A DNA stretch of 64,000 nt from Boesenbergia rotunda (GCA_024364735.1 JAGFNQ010002306.1:119515-183514), one strand, 5' to 3'. Positions 46,261 to 57,095 are shown, counted from the stretch's first letter. The notes: a model not told the origin generated them from the sequence alone. Made by a program: numbers and translations.

Positions 46261-46778
46261 GGATCGGTCTGGTGACCGATCAGGGAAGTTGGCACGGTGC
46301 TCCTTCGTGGATCGGTCTGGTGACCGATCCAGCGATAACTAATCGGTCTGGTGACCGATCAGGGAGCATATAGTTCACCTGCTGCTCGGCTCCGGATCGG
46401 TCCAGTGATCGATCAGGGAGCATCCAGTAGGTTTTGGGAACCTTACTGATCTGCTCCTGATCGGTCTGGTGACCGATCAGGGATACTGTTCAGATCAGTC
46501 TAGTGAACGATCATTTATCGCAAGGTTCTCACTATCACCGATCAGGATCATTCCTGATCGGTCTGGAAGCAACCTGATCGGTCTGGTGACCGATCAGGCT
46601 GGAGCTTGATTGGTCTGGTGACCGATCAGGCTGGAGCCTGATTGGTCGGGGGACCGATCTGGAGTGTGCAGTAGAATGCTAGATTGGTCTGGGGACCAAT
46701 CAGGAGTGTACAGAAGACTTCTGGATCGGTCTGGTGACCGATCAGGGTCCTTCCTGATCGGTCTGGTGACCAATCAGG
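46261..46778. repeat. Palindrome array, class C (GATCGGTC)
   Basis: About ten units of the form GATCGGTC, TGGT, GACCGATC, some with GATTGGTC or other changed arms. Spacing is irregular (25-60 bp). Confidence 0.9.
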
Positions 46779-47796
46779 CGCAGAACTTTAATTCAAATAC
46801 GCTGTCAGAAGCTCTAATCGCATCTGTTTTCACTGCCGATTCTCTGCTACTTGCTGATTTCATTTGATATAGATTTGCTAAGCTTCTGTTGAAGTGTGCA
46901 GGTGACATAGGAGGATTCAAATACTTAAGGAGGGTCAATGGAGGACTTTCCATGGAGCAGGTTTGGATCTATTGTGTTTTCAGGTCTCAACGGCGTCTGG
47001 CGCAACTGGCAACTAACAAAGGCGCGGCTGGCAACTGACGGAGGCTCAGCTGGAGGAGTGTTGTCCAGTGGACTGAGTGCTCAGAGAGGTCAGTGGGTCA
47101 GGGTGTGGGTCAGTGGTGCTGATGGAGCTGGCGACGTTGAGCAGGAGCTTAAGAGACGAAGCTGGAAGCAGAGGAGCGTGGGCGAACAAGACAGAAACTT
47201 GGGAAGTTTGGCTGGGCTGTGTTCGTGCTCTCTATTGCTTTGTGCTTGAGCGATCTTGTAGCATTCCTGTGAGATCTTTGTGAGTGTTCCTTCTTGTGTG
47301 ATCTCTTGTACTCAAGTTCAACCATCCGTGAGATCTGTGGAGAGGTTTCTCCACCGAGAAGGAGGCTCTATCTTATCCGGTGTTCACCGGGGCTTGATCT
47401 GCCGACGATCAAGGGATCGCCCACCTTACGGGCACGCCAAGGAGTAGGGGCAAGTTATCCCCGAACCTTGTACATCGCTGTGTCGTCTGGTTTGTTGTGT
47501 TTGTTTTGATTTCTGTTTGTTATTTCTGTTTCTGCACTTGTGTTGTTTGTTTCCTCTGCCTAACTCTTGAAGTGCAGAAAGTTTTTGAAAGCTCAAGAAA
47601 ATTGTGTCTGGCTATATTCACCCCCCCCCCTCTCTATCCATCAGAGTTCCAACACCAGGGACTTTTCCCGGCGGGTTCTAACGGTCTTTGTCTTGCAGGC
47701 TAGGAGCGAACACCGGAGGCCGCGTCAGCAACTCGTGAGCTTCAGGAGACCATTTCACCCTTGGGAGTCCACCTCGCCTCGCAACAAGATCAAATT

Positions 47797-47813
47797 TGGC
47801 GCTAGAAGGAGGG
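47797..47813 (+). other. Primer-binding site of the Tat-like element
   Basis: TGGCGCTAGAAGGAGGG is the form common in Tat-lineage elements. The priming tRNA is probably Arg, from memory of the family and not verified. Confidence 0.65.
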
Positions 47814-47840
47814 AGCATTCAGCCTGATCGGAGGTGAAAG

Positions 47841-49006
47841 ATGGAAAACCCTAACCACGTCATGATGACCATCACCCCTGAGGAGTACGAGATGCTGATG
47901 GTGGCCCGAGCCCAGAGGACCCCCTAAAGGCCCTCGCAAGGTGGTACTCAAGTGCCCTGCTTCCCTGAACCGGTGGCGCACAGACCCTTGGTGGGGCGGG
48001 GAAGGCCCTCCAGACCTGAAGGCGGCGCTGCACCCTTTCCCGCGGCCTTCTATCGGGACCAGGGCGATGAAGATGACTCAGCCGAGGCTTCCGCATCTAA
48101 CCAGGTGCATGGATCGCATCCGGACAAGGGAAAAGCCCCGATCGATCCTTCCCCAGCCACCCTGGTACGCAGTCCGTTCTCTTCTTGGATCTTGGAAGAT
48201 GCAGTTCCCCGACACCTTCGCTTCTTCACAATCCCCGAGTACGCGGGGACCACCGACCCCGAAGAACACTTGATGAAGTTCGAGAGCGTTGCTCTGCTTC
48301 ATCAATACCCGGAAGGCGTGAAGTGTCGAGCCTTCTTGACAATCCTCTAGAGCTCGGCCCAGAGGTGGTTTGACCGACTCCCCGACGGGTCAGTCACGAG
48401 CTTTAAGGAGCTTAGGAGGGTTTTCCTCCAACATTTTGCTAGCGGCAGGAGACATCACAAGACGAGTCTCAACCTGTTCTCCTTGAAGCAAGGCTCAAAG
48501 GAGTCCCTCCGGGCTTACATCAAGAGATTCAACGGCGTAGCCCTGGACGTGCCCACAGCCACGCCTGAGGTCCTGGTCAGTGCATTCTCCCAAGGAATGC
48601 AGGAGGGACACTTCTTTCGCTCGCTGATCAGGAAGCCCTCGAAGGACTTTGACAGCCTATTGGGCAAGGCGGTCAAGTATATCAACGTTGACGAGGCACA
48701 GGCCGCTCGGAAGGAGTCGGCCAACCCAGTGCCTCCCAACCCTGCCCAGAACACCAGATCTCCATGCAAACCCATCCGCAGTCCACGCGGACCCTTCGAC
48801 CGAGGGGGGATGGAACGCCGCCACGTGCAGCAGGGGTCCCAAGGGTGTCTCTTGAACCGTTGGAGGCCATATTGCGCATTTCACCAGAGCCACGGCCACG
48901 CCTACGAAGAATGCCTACAAGCTGGCCGAGGTCGAGCTCCTGCTCCCAGAGGGCAGGGCAACAAGCATCTCCTGGGCGCGGCGCGAGTCGAGGTGGCCAG
49001 GCTATA
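47841..49006 (+). pseudogene. gag: Tat-like gag
   Basis: A start MENPNHVMMTITPEEYEML is followed by a frameshift, then a frame holding the gag core: SSWILEDAVPRHLRFFTIPE, EYAGTTDPEEHLMKFE, then a stop at about 48348, then RWFDRLPDGSVTSFKELRR, FSLKQGSKESLRAYIKRF, and the C-terminal CAFHQSHGHAYEEC remnant. This is the Pfam Retrotrans_gag pattern of gypsy elements. It has at least one frameshift and one stop. Confidence 0.85.
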
Positions 49007-49504
49007 GATCCGACAGCCGAAGAGCTCCGAGGAAACCCCCCGATCGTCCGCAATCTATTCCCTCAGGGGAATCGGGCCGAGGCTGAGGAGATGGAGGAGG
49101 AGCAAGCCAACCAGTAAAATGTTGTCCGAGGAGGAGTACATGTCATCTCGGGCGGGCCAACCGGAGGAGACTCCAACCAAGCCAGGAAGGCACAGGTGCG
49201 TCAGTTGGAGATTCATCAAGTCGGCACCAGCTCGGCATAGGCAGCGGGGCCCCAGATCAGTTTCGGGCCCCAAGATCTACAGGGACTCGAGGTCCCACAT
49301 GATGATGCTCTGGTTATCACTGCCATCATCGCTAACTATCAAGTCCATCGCACCATCGTGGACACAGGAAGCTCGGTCAATATACAGTACAAGAAGGCGT
49401 TCGACCTGTTGATGTAGTCTGGCCCGATTGTTATTTTGGTGTTGACACTGATTTAAGTTTGGTTGAGTGAATTCGGATTAAGTCCTGGTCGGAGTGAATT
49501 AAAT

Positions 49505-49876
49505 CCCGGTGAGTGAAGCCGGGTCCTAGCGAGTGAAGCCAAGTGATTGAAATCCCGGTGAGTGAAGATGGGTCCTGGTGAGTGAAGCTGAGTGATTGAA
49601 ATCCCGGTGAGTGAAGCCGGGTGACTAAAATCCCGGTGAGCGAAGCCGGGTCCCGGTGAGTGAAGCCGAGTGACGAAAATCCCGGTGAGTGAAGTCGGGT
49701 CCTGGTGAGTGAAGCCAGGTGACTGAAATCCCGGTGAGTGAAGTCAGGTGACTGAAATCCCGGTAAGTGAAGCCGGGTCCTAGCGAGTGAAGCGAGGTGA
49801 CCGAAACCCTGGTGAGTGAAGTCAGGTCCTAGTGAGTGAAGCTAGGTTGAATGAAGTCCCGGTGAGTGAAGCTGGG
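49505..49876 (+). repeat. Hairpin array, class B, in solo LTR 2
   Basis: Fifteen GAGTGAAG or GAGCGAAG cores. Arms are mostly CCCGG/CCGGG, with CCTGG/CCAGG and CCTAG/CTAGG units. Several have decayed (for example CCTAG with CGAGG), consistent with an older copy. Confidence 0.9.
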
Positions 49877-49973
49877 CATGGATTCTTGGTCCGGGGGACT
49901 GAGCACGAGTCAGAGAAGGCTTGGGAGCTTGTTCTCGGGACTTAGGGTTAAATTGGTCGGAGCTGGATCGGTC

Positions 49974-50483
49974 TGGAGACCGATCAGGGAGTGGCACAAA
50001 CTCCTTGTTGTGGATCGGTCTGGTGACCGATCCAGAGAAGTCTGATCGTTCTGGTGAATGATCAGAGAGAGAACAGAATGCTTCTGTTCGGCATCTGATC
50101 GTTCTGGTGAATGATCAGGGAGAGAATAGAAGGCTTCTGCTTGGTTTCTGATCGTTCTGGTGAACGATCAGAGAGAAAGACAATAGGGTTCTGCGAGAAA
50201 TCCTGATTGGTCTATCTGACCGATCAAAGATCGGACTATCCTCATCCTGACTGATTAGGATGGCTCCTGATCGGTCAGGGAGTGACCTGATCGGTCACCA
50301 GACCGATCAGGGCACAACCTGATCGGTCAGGTGACCGATCAGGGCCTTTGGCTGGTGGGTAATGGCTTGAAAGCCCAGAAGGTGATGGATCGGTCAGTGT
50401 GATCGATCCACGATCCCTGATTGGTCAGTGTGACCGATCAGGGAGTCACTGGATCGATCAGGAGCTTACCTGATCGATCAGGG
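49974..50483. repeat. Palindrome array, class C, in solo LTR 2
   Basis: Units include GGATCGGTC/GACCGATCC and three with the arm pair TGATCGTTC/GAATGATCA or GAACGATCA, followed by reversed-order units (GGTCACCAGACC) and GATCGATC units. Confidence 0.88.
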
Positions 50484-51840
50484 ACTTCACTGTCTGATAA
50501 CTTTAATTCAAATCCGCTGTCAGACTTCTGTTTTCGACATGATCACGTCTGTTCTCTCAGCTATTTCTCTGATTCACTGTTGATTTGATTTGCTAAGCAT
50601 CTGTTAAGTGTGAACGTAATGCAGGGATGATTCAAACATCGGAGGAGGGTCAACTGGAGACTTTCTCTCCGTCAGGTTTGACTGTTTTCTTTTCTCAGGT
50701 TACAATGGTTTCTGGTGCGGGCTGGCAATGGCTGGGGAAGCTGACGAACTGACCTGGGGCTCGACTGAAGAGGGTTCAGGGAGTCCAGAAGAGGTCAGTG
50801 GTAGCTGGGGTTGTTGCAGATGAGCAGCTGGTGAGCTGCAGAGGCGCGCCTGGTGACCTAGCGATGGGCAGAGGCTTAAGAGCTAGCTAGCGAAGAAGCC
50901 TCGGTAGAACTTGGACTAACTCTTGCATACACTGAGACTCTTGAGTATCGTTTGATTCATTCTGGATATTGAGAACCGAGAGCTAGTGGAGAAGGTAGTG
51001 AGACAATCAGCAAGCAGACGCCGTGAGAAGGAAGAGCTAAGTGAAGGCTCTTGCCAGGGTGGTGATGTGTTGTGTGTTGTGCTCTGTAACTCTTCTTCTT
51101 CGTTTGCTCGCGTTCTGTAAGCTTTCTTTTGTCTCTGTGCTTAATTTCTGATAATCTTGAGACTATCTGTGTGGAGAGGTTTCTCCACCGAGAAGGAGGC
51201 ATTTGATATCCGGATTTTCCGGGGCTTGATCTGCCGACGATCAAGGGATCGTCCACCTTACGGGCACGCCAAGGAGTAGGGGCAAGTTATCCTCAAACCT
51301 TGTACATCCTCGTGTTAGAGTTTGTGATTTTCTATTTATCTCTGTTTCAATTCTTGTTTCTGCTTGTTTGCTTCTGCTACTAACTTGACTGCAGAGAACT
51401 CAAAAAGAGCAAAAGTTTGTGTCTGGCTACATTCACCCCCCCCCCCCCTCTAGCCATCCAAGTTCCAACACGACCAGCTTCAAATAGAGATGTCCCAGCT
51501 GGACTTAGTGGCGACCTCATTGTTTGGTTTCACGGGGAACCAAGTGCAGCCAATCGGCCAAATCCGACTAGCCATTTCTTTAGGCGAGGAGCCGCAGAAG
51601 AGGACCAGATGGTCCACTTTCCTGGTGGTCGACGCTCCCTTAGCCTACAACGCCATCCTGGGCCAACCGACCATCAACGAATTCTGAGCCATCACCTCCA
51701 CCTTCTACCTCAAGATTAAGTTCCCAGTCGGGGACAAGGTGGGAGAGGTCCGGGGTGACCAGAGAGTGGCCCGAAGGTGTTATGTCGACGACGTCCGGGT
51801 GGAGAGCTAGAAGGCGCCACGCCCCTTCTCGGACTGCAAT

Positions 51841-53070
51841 ATGGTCCAAGCCTCGCCATGGCCTGAACTGCGCGAGGACAAGGAGGAGGTCCAGCTTCTT
51901 CTCGATCGGGAGGAAGCTCGAGTCAAGATCGCAACCGGGCTGCCCGAGGAGTTGAGCGAGCCCTTGCTGGAATGCTTGGCTCGAATCCAAGACGTGTTTG
52001 CCTGGTCAGTCAGAGAGCTGAAAGGCGTTCAACCGGAGGTGGCGGAGCATCACCTCAATGTCAATCCCAATGCTCGGCCTGTCAAACAGAGAAAGCGGGA
52101 CTTCAGCACCGAGTAGAATAAAGTGATCCGGGCCGAGATCGAAAAGTTGCTAGAGGTCGGCCACATCAGGGAGGTACAGTTCCCAGCTTAGTTAGCCAAC
52201 GTTGTGTTGGTACCCAAGCCCGACAATAAGTGTCGAGTCTGCATCGACTTCCGGGACCTTAACCGGACCTGCCCCAAGAACTGTTACCCGCTACCATGGA
52301 TCGATCAGATGGTGGACTCGATGGCTGGCAACGAGCTCATCTCCATGCTCGACGCATATCAGGGGTATCATCAAGTACCCCTGGTTGCGGTAGATCAAGA
52401 AAAAATCAGCTTCATCATGGCGGACGACACCTACTACTACACCGTTATGCCGTTCGGATTAAAGAATGCTGGAGCCACTTACCAGCGGATGATGAATAAA
52501 GTTTTCCGAACTCAGATTGGGTGAAACATCGAAGTGTATGTGAATGACATCCTGATCAAGTCCGCCCGAGCGGAAGACCTGATAGCCGATGTCGAGGAGA
52601 CTTGCCAAACACTGCGCAGGTACGAGCTCAAACTGAACCCTGCTAAGTGTCTCTTTGGCGCTCGGAGTGAAGAGTTTCTTGGGTACATTGTGACCGAGCG
52701 GGGCATCGAAGCCAACCCAGGCAAGGTCAAGGCATTGCTGGACATGCCCCCACCAAAGAACCTTTGAGAGGCGCAGCGACTCACCGGGCGAATCACAGCT
52801 CTGTCTCGATTCATTTCTTGGTCGGCCGAGCGAGGGTTGCCATTCTTCAAGACCCTCCACAAAGCTACCAAATTTCAGTGGGACGCTGACTGCGATAAAG
52901 CGTTCGAAGAGTTGAAGGCCTACCTCGCTGAGCTGCCAGTATTAGCCAAGCCCGAAGTCAGAGAGGTATTGTCGGTGTATTTCGCTGCCTCGGTCGACTC
53001 AGTCAATTTGGTTTTAGTCCGGCAAGAGGGGGTCGAGCAACAGCCAATGTACTTTTTTCCCACCTACTAA
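51841..53070 (+). pseudogene. pol: Tat-like reverse transcriptase
   Basis: The region reads from the linker (VFAWSVRELKGVQPEVAEHH) through VLVPKPDNKCRVCIDFRDLN, SMLDAYQGYHQV and VMPFGLKNAGATYQRMMNKV to the thumb (GYIVTERGIEANPGKVKALL). The catalytic box at 52537-52548 reads YVND where active relatives have YVDD. Six stops are visible (near 52113, 52189, 52522, 52765 and flanking), several explained by TGG, CGA or CAG becoming a stop through C-to-T or G-to-A change. Confidence 0.9.
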
Positions 53071-53771
53071 AAGGAGTCGAGTGTCGGTATACGACGCTCG
53101 AAAAATTGGCGTACGTGCTGTTGTTAGGTGCTCGGAGGCTTCGGCCTTACTTTTTGGCACATCCCATTGTAGTCCTGACCAACAGTAATTTGAGCCGAGT
53201 GGCCTCTAATCCTGAAGAATCAGGTCGACTAATCAAATGGGCCACCGAGCTGAGCGAATACGACATCCAGTACCAGACTCGGTCAGCCATCAAAGCACAG
53301 GCCTTAGTAGATTTTCTAAGTGAGCTGCACTCGGAGGAAGTTGAAGAAGCTTGGCAAGTCTATGTAGATGGCTCATCTACCCGGTCGGGTAGCGGGATCG
53401 GCATCCTGATGGTCTCCCTGAAAGGGGAGCAGTTGCATTTATCTATCCGAATGGAGTATAGGGCCACAAATAATGAGGCTGAGTATGAAGCCCTCATATC
53501 GGGATTGCAAGCCGCAAAGCATGTGGGAGCTGCCCGAGTGATACTTTATTTTGATTCTCAGCTGGTCATGCAGCAGGTAGCTAGTCGGTTTGAAGTCAAT
53601 AGCGACCGGTTACAGGCCTTCATAGAGGCTTATGAAAAGCTGAAGTCGAGTTTCAGGAGGTGTAGGTCCAGAAGATTCCTCGGGAGAGCAACTTCAAGGC
53701 GGATGAGTTGGCTAAATTGGCCAGTTCAGTTGGCTCTTGGGTACTTCCTCAGTCGGGTGGTCTGGCATTGA
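53071..53771 (+). pseudogene. pol: Tat-like RNase H
   Basis: WQVYVDGSSTRSGSGIGI, NNEAEYEALISGL and ILYFDSQLV contain the conserved D, E and D. A frameshift after EAYEKLKSSF diverts the end. It follows RT after a stop and a frameshift near 53070-53105. Confidence 0.87.
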
Positions 53772-53879
53772 TGATAATGCAAATAGAAAGGCAAGTCAAG
53801 CTAGAGTTGGAATCTGACTAGAGGACCCCACTCATCACCTACCTCATGGAAGGAACTGTGTCGCCGACAAGGAAGAAGC

Positions 53880-55035
53880 CCAACTGCTCAAAAAGTCGGC
53901 AGTTCAGTACACCATGCTCGGGGACGTACTATACAAGAGGTCTTTTGCTCGACCCCTACTTAAGTGCTTGAGCGAGGAAGACGCAGACTATGTGCTGAGA
54001 GAGATTCATATGGGAGTCTGCGGAAGCCACGCTGGGGCTCGAGCTGTGGCTCGGAAAGCACTATTGGCCGACTATTACTGGCTGACTCTGCAGAAAGACA
54101 CTGACAAGGTGGTTGCTACATGCCTATCCTGTCAGAAGCACCACTGCTTACCGCACCGACCCGTGGAGATGATGAAGGCTTCGGCAGTCTCATGTCCGTT
54201 CGACCAGTGGGGCATGGGCATCGTTGGACCCTTCCCGACTGCCGCAGCTCAAAAGAAGTATCTACTGGTGGTAGTCGACTATTTCTCCAAATGGATTGAA
54301 GCAGAGGCCTTGGCACGCATCACTGAGCAGGCTGTCATTAAGTTCCTATGGCAGAACATCCTGTGTTGGTATGGAATCCCCCACAAACTAGTCTCAAACA
54401 ATGGAAGGCAATTCCAGGGCCGGAAGATACTGGAATGGTGTTCTGCCTACGGCATTAAGCAGGTCTTCACCTCTGTGGCATACCCCCAGACCAATGGCCA
54501 GGCCGAAGTGGCCAATCGTGAAATCTTGAGGGGGTTGAAGACCAAGCTGGATCATGCCAGAGGAACTTGGGTAGACGAATTGCCGAGTGTCTTATGGGCT
54601 CTACGGACCACACCAAAGGAAACCATGGGCCACACGCCTTTCCAGTTGGTTTATGGGAGCGAAGCTGTGGTGCCCGTTGAGGTTGGTTGTGAATCAGACC
54701 GGCGGAGAGCCTATGATGAAGATAATCCAGAAAGGAGGCGCTTGGAGCTGGACCTGGTTGAAGAAATTCGGGACAAGGCAGCTGCTCGGATGTTCGCATA
54801 CCGGCAGAAGATGAAACAAAGATATAATCACAAGGTACTGCCGAGAACATTCCAAGTCGGAGACCTCGTCTGGAAAAGAGTCAACCCGATCGGGGATGTC
54901 AGCAAGCTGGAGCCGCAATGGGGATGACCCTTCGAAATCACGCAGAAACTGGCCTCAGGAGCGTATTACTTAGAAAATGAATAGGGAAAGAGGCTGGATC
55001 GGCCATGGAGTACGATCCACCTCCAACCCTATTGA
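53880..55035 (+). pseudogene. pol: Tat-like integrase
   Basis: The HHCC zinc domain (HMGVCGSHAG and CLSCQKH) is intact. In the core the first acidic residue is Gly (WGMGIVGP, 54217-54219) and the second is Asn (LVSNNGRQF, 54397-54399); the Glu (NGQAEVANRE) remains. The C-terminal GDLVWKRV region follows, then stops at about 54925 and 54982. Two of three catalytic residues are gone, so this copy could not integrate DNA. No chromodomain is seen, as expected for Tat. Confidence 0.92.
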
Positions 55036-55568
55036 GAGGCCAAGTTAAAGATTATAAGACAAATGTACTACCTGTGGGACCGGTGCCGTCGATAGAGGGG
55101 GGGTGAATATCGACCGTGAAAAATCTTTCGGAATTCTTCGTAAAACTTTCGTTCTGGACTTAGAATATTAGTAGCGCAGCGGAAAATAAATAGAACGAAA
55201 AACAAAGCAAAGGACAATGACACGCGGGATTTATTTACTTGGTTCCCGACCCCCCTGGGTCAGTACGTCCAAGGCCTATGTACTCAGCGTGAGTCCACTA
55301 TTGGTCTCCTTTCCGGAATTTCCGGAGGCGGAGAAAACCCGTCTTACAGTTTACAATTACATGCAATAATATGAAAGTTAAGTGCGGAATAAATAAAAGC
55401 GAACCGAACAAAAAAATTTGAAACTCGGCCGATCTGGACCTCCGAAGTGCCGCGCACTTCCTCCTGGAGCCTCTCGGTCGTAGAGCCTCGTTTCTAGTGC
55501 GTTGTCGTCGGTCAGAATGCTTGGAATGGTACTTGGCAGTTGTGTCTGAAGCAGAGGGGTCGAAGCCC

Positions 55569-55576
55569 CTTATATA
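55569..55576 (-). promoter_or_regulatory. TATA box of the minus-strand copia LTR
   Basis: Minus-strand TATATAAG, conserved with 6787-6794 in the sister LTR. Confidence 0.6.
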
Positions 55577-56261
55577 GGCCTCCTGGGGGCGCCCCGGAAG
55601 ACTCGGTCAAATTTTATCCCTGCGCCTACCTCGCCGCAGCTGATAACAGCTTTGACCAGGGCGCCCCAAATGCTCCGGGCGCCCCCGTGAGGGTTTATCC
55701 TGTGTTCTGACTTTGAAACAGCAAAACAGCTTCGAATCCGGGCACCCCGGACGCTCCGGGCGCCCCGGTTAACACCTGTTCTGCCTGCTTCACCATAACA
55801 TGCATTTTTACCTTTGGCTGGGGGCGCCCTGGATGGCTGGGGGCGCCCCCAACATTGGGGGCGCCCTGCTTAGGACCTCCAGCAGCCTATTCTTTCTTCC
55901 ACTTTTGGTACCTGCAAGATACAAAACCACATAGCACATATACATATAATTTTAGTCTTAAGGACTTGGTTCGGACTTCGAATTTGCATGAAACCCTAGG
56001 TCGAACCTGCACGAGTTCCTATCCTCGAGAACTCGCCCTTCACCTACTCCTTTTAGGAGACGGTTGCCACCCAGCCCTTCGGGTGGACTTTTGCTTAGCT
56101 TCCGATACTTCCGGACCTCGAGACGCCCAAACCCTGACCCGTCTCTACTCCTGTCCTTAGTCATCGCTCAGCTAAGTTGCTTATGTTGATGCAGTCTGGT
56201 CCGATTGTTGTTTTGGTGTTGACAACGATTTAAGTTTGGTTGAGTAAGAATTGAAGAAAAT

Positions 56262-56600
56262 CCTGGTGAGTGAAGCCAGGTCCTAGCGAGTGAAGCTAGG
56301 TGGAAAAATCCTGGTGAGTGAAGCCAGGTCCTAGTGAGTGAAGCTAGGTGATTGAAACCCTGGTGAGTGAAGCCAGGTCCTAGTGAGTGAAGCTAGGTGG
56401 AAAAATCCCGGTGAGTGAAGCTGGGTCCTGGTGAGTGAAGCCAGGTGATTGAAACCCTGGTGAGTGAAGCCAGGTCCTAGTGAGTGAAGCTAGGTGGAAA
56501 AATCCCGGTGAGTGAAGCTGGGTCCTGGTGAGTGAAGCCAGGTGATTGAAACCCCGGTGAGTGAAGCCGGGTGACTGAAACCCCGGTAAGTGAAGCCGGG
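56262..56600 (+). repeat. Hairpin array, class B, 14 units
   Basis: Every one of the 14 units is paired: seven CCTGG/CCAGG, three CCTAG/CTAGG, one CCTAG/CTAGG with loop CGAGTGAAG, two CCCGG/CTGGG (one G-T wobble), two CCCGG/CCGGG by my reading; counts may be off by one. Units alternate in a higher-order pattern with spacers GGAAAAAT and GATTGAAAC. Confidence 0.93.
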
Positions 56601-56616
56601 TTGAGTTGAATTGGAG

Positions 56617-57095
56617 CCTGATCGGTCTGGAGATCGGTTGGCACGGAGTCTCTTTGGAGGATCGATCAGGTGATCGATCCAGGGAAATCCAGGGAGCCTG
56701 ATCGTTCTGGTGAACGATCAGGGAGAGAACAGAAGGTTTTCCAACCTTTCTGTTGGAAGGTTTGATCGTTCTGATGAACGATCAGTGAGTAGGAGGGAGA
56801 AGACCCTGATCGGTCATACGGACCGATCAGGGCCCTCCTGGACCGATCAGGGACTATCCTGATCGGTCCAGCTGCTCCATGATCGGTCAGTGTGACCGAT
56901 CAAAGGTGTTCCCTGATCGGTCACTGACCGATCAGGTGCTTTGAGACTCTAAGGGCCTGAAACCCCTGATCGGTCTTTGACCGATCAGGAACTTTCTCTG
57001 ATCGATCAGGGTGATCGATCAGAAAGTCACTGGATCGATCAGGAGATCACCTGATCGATCAGGGTCATCACTGATCGGTCTGGTGACCGATCAGT
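56617..57095. repeat. Palindrome array, class C, about 11 units
   Basis: Arm pairs change together: GATCGGTC/GACCGATC, GATCGTTC/GAACGATC and GATCGATCA/TGATCGATC, with loops TGGT, GTG, TTT or a single C. Confidence 0.93.

Larger units (their letters stand above)
45496..47654 (+). mobile_element. Solo SIRE-like LTR 1, TSD CCAGG
   Basis: 2159 bp, from TGTTGATACAG to a C10 tract and TTCCAACA. Perfect CCAGG duplications lie at 45491-45495 and 47655-47659. It contains three hairpin arrays: 45621-45798 (loop TTGGAGG), 45810-46194 (loop TGAGTGAAG) and 46261-46778 (GATC palindromes). There is no internal region, so the rest of the element was presumably lost by LTR-LTR recombination. Confidence 0.94.
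44280..47792 (+). repeat. 5' LTR of the Tat-like element
   Basis: Termini TGATCT and AGATCA form a perfect 6-bp inverted repeat. The right end is followed after four bases by the primer site. Without the nested solo LTR and its duplicated CCAGG it is about 1349 bp. It contains a 52-bp tandem repeat and the box TATATAAG at 45372-45379. With no second LTR in view, the left end is a best estimate. Confidence 0.65.
49407..51470 (+). mobile_element. Solo SIRE-like LTR 2, TSD CGACC
   Basis: 2064 bp, TGTTGATGTAG to a C13 tract and TTCCAACA. Perfect CGACC duplications lie at 49402-49406 and 51471-51475. It holds class B hairpins (49505-49876) and class C palindromes (49974-50483). It landed in the Tat-like protease just after the active site. 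Confidence 0.94.
49007..51760 (+). pseudogene. pol: Tat-like protease, split by solo LTR 2
   Basis: The aspartic protease motif DTGSSVNI is at 49361-49384. The frame then enters the insertion at 49407. It resumes at 51476 with SQLDLVATSLFGFTGNQ, FLVVDAPLAYNAILGQP and a stop after NEF. With the LTR and one CGACC removed the two halves join. The protease cleaves the polyprotein in active relatives. Confidence 0.82.
44280..55072 (+). mobile_element. Tat-like gypsy element, split by two solo LTRs
   Basis: In order: 5' LTR (44280-47792), primer site, gag, protease, RT, RNase H, integrase. The 3' end is separated by the minus-strand copia insertion at 55073, so the 3' LTR is outside the window. 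Two solo SIRE-like LTRs (45496-47654, 49407-51470) interrupt its LTR and protease. Domain order RT-RNase H-integrase is that of Ty3/gypsy, and the HHCC-DDE integrase wording and gag fit the Tat lineage. Stops, frameshifts and lost catalytic residues make it inactive. Confidence 0.88.

Noticed and set aside
47841..47930. ATG at 47841 as start of an intact Gag
   Set aside because: The frame ends after about 28 codons and the gag core is in another frame, so it is the start of a broken gene.
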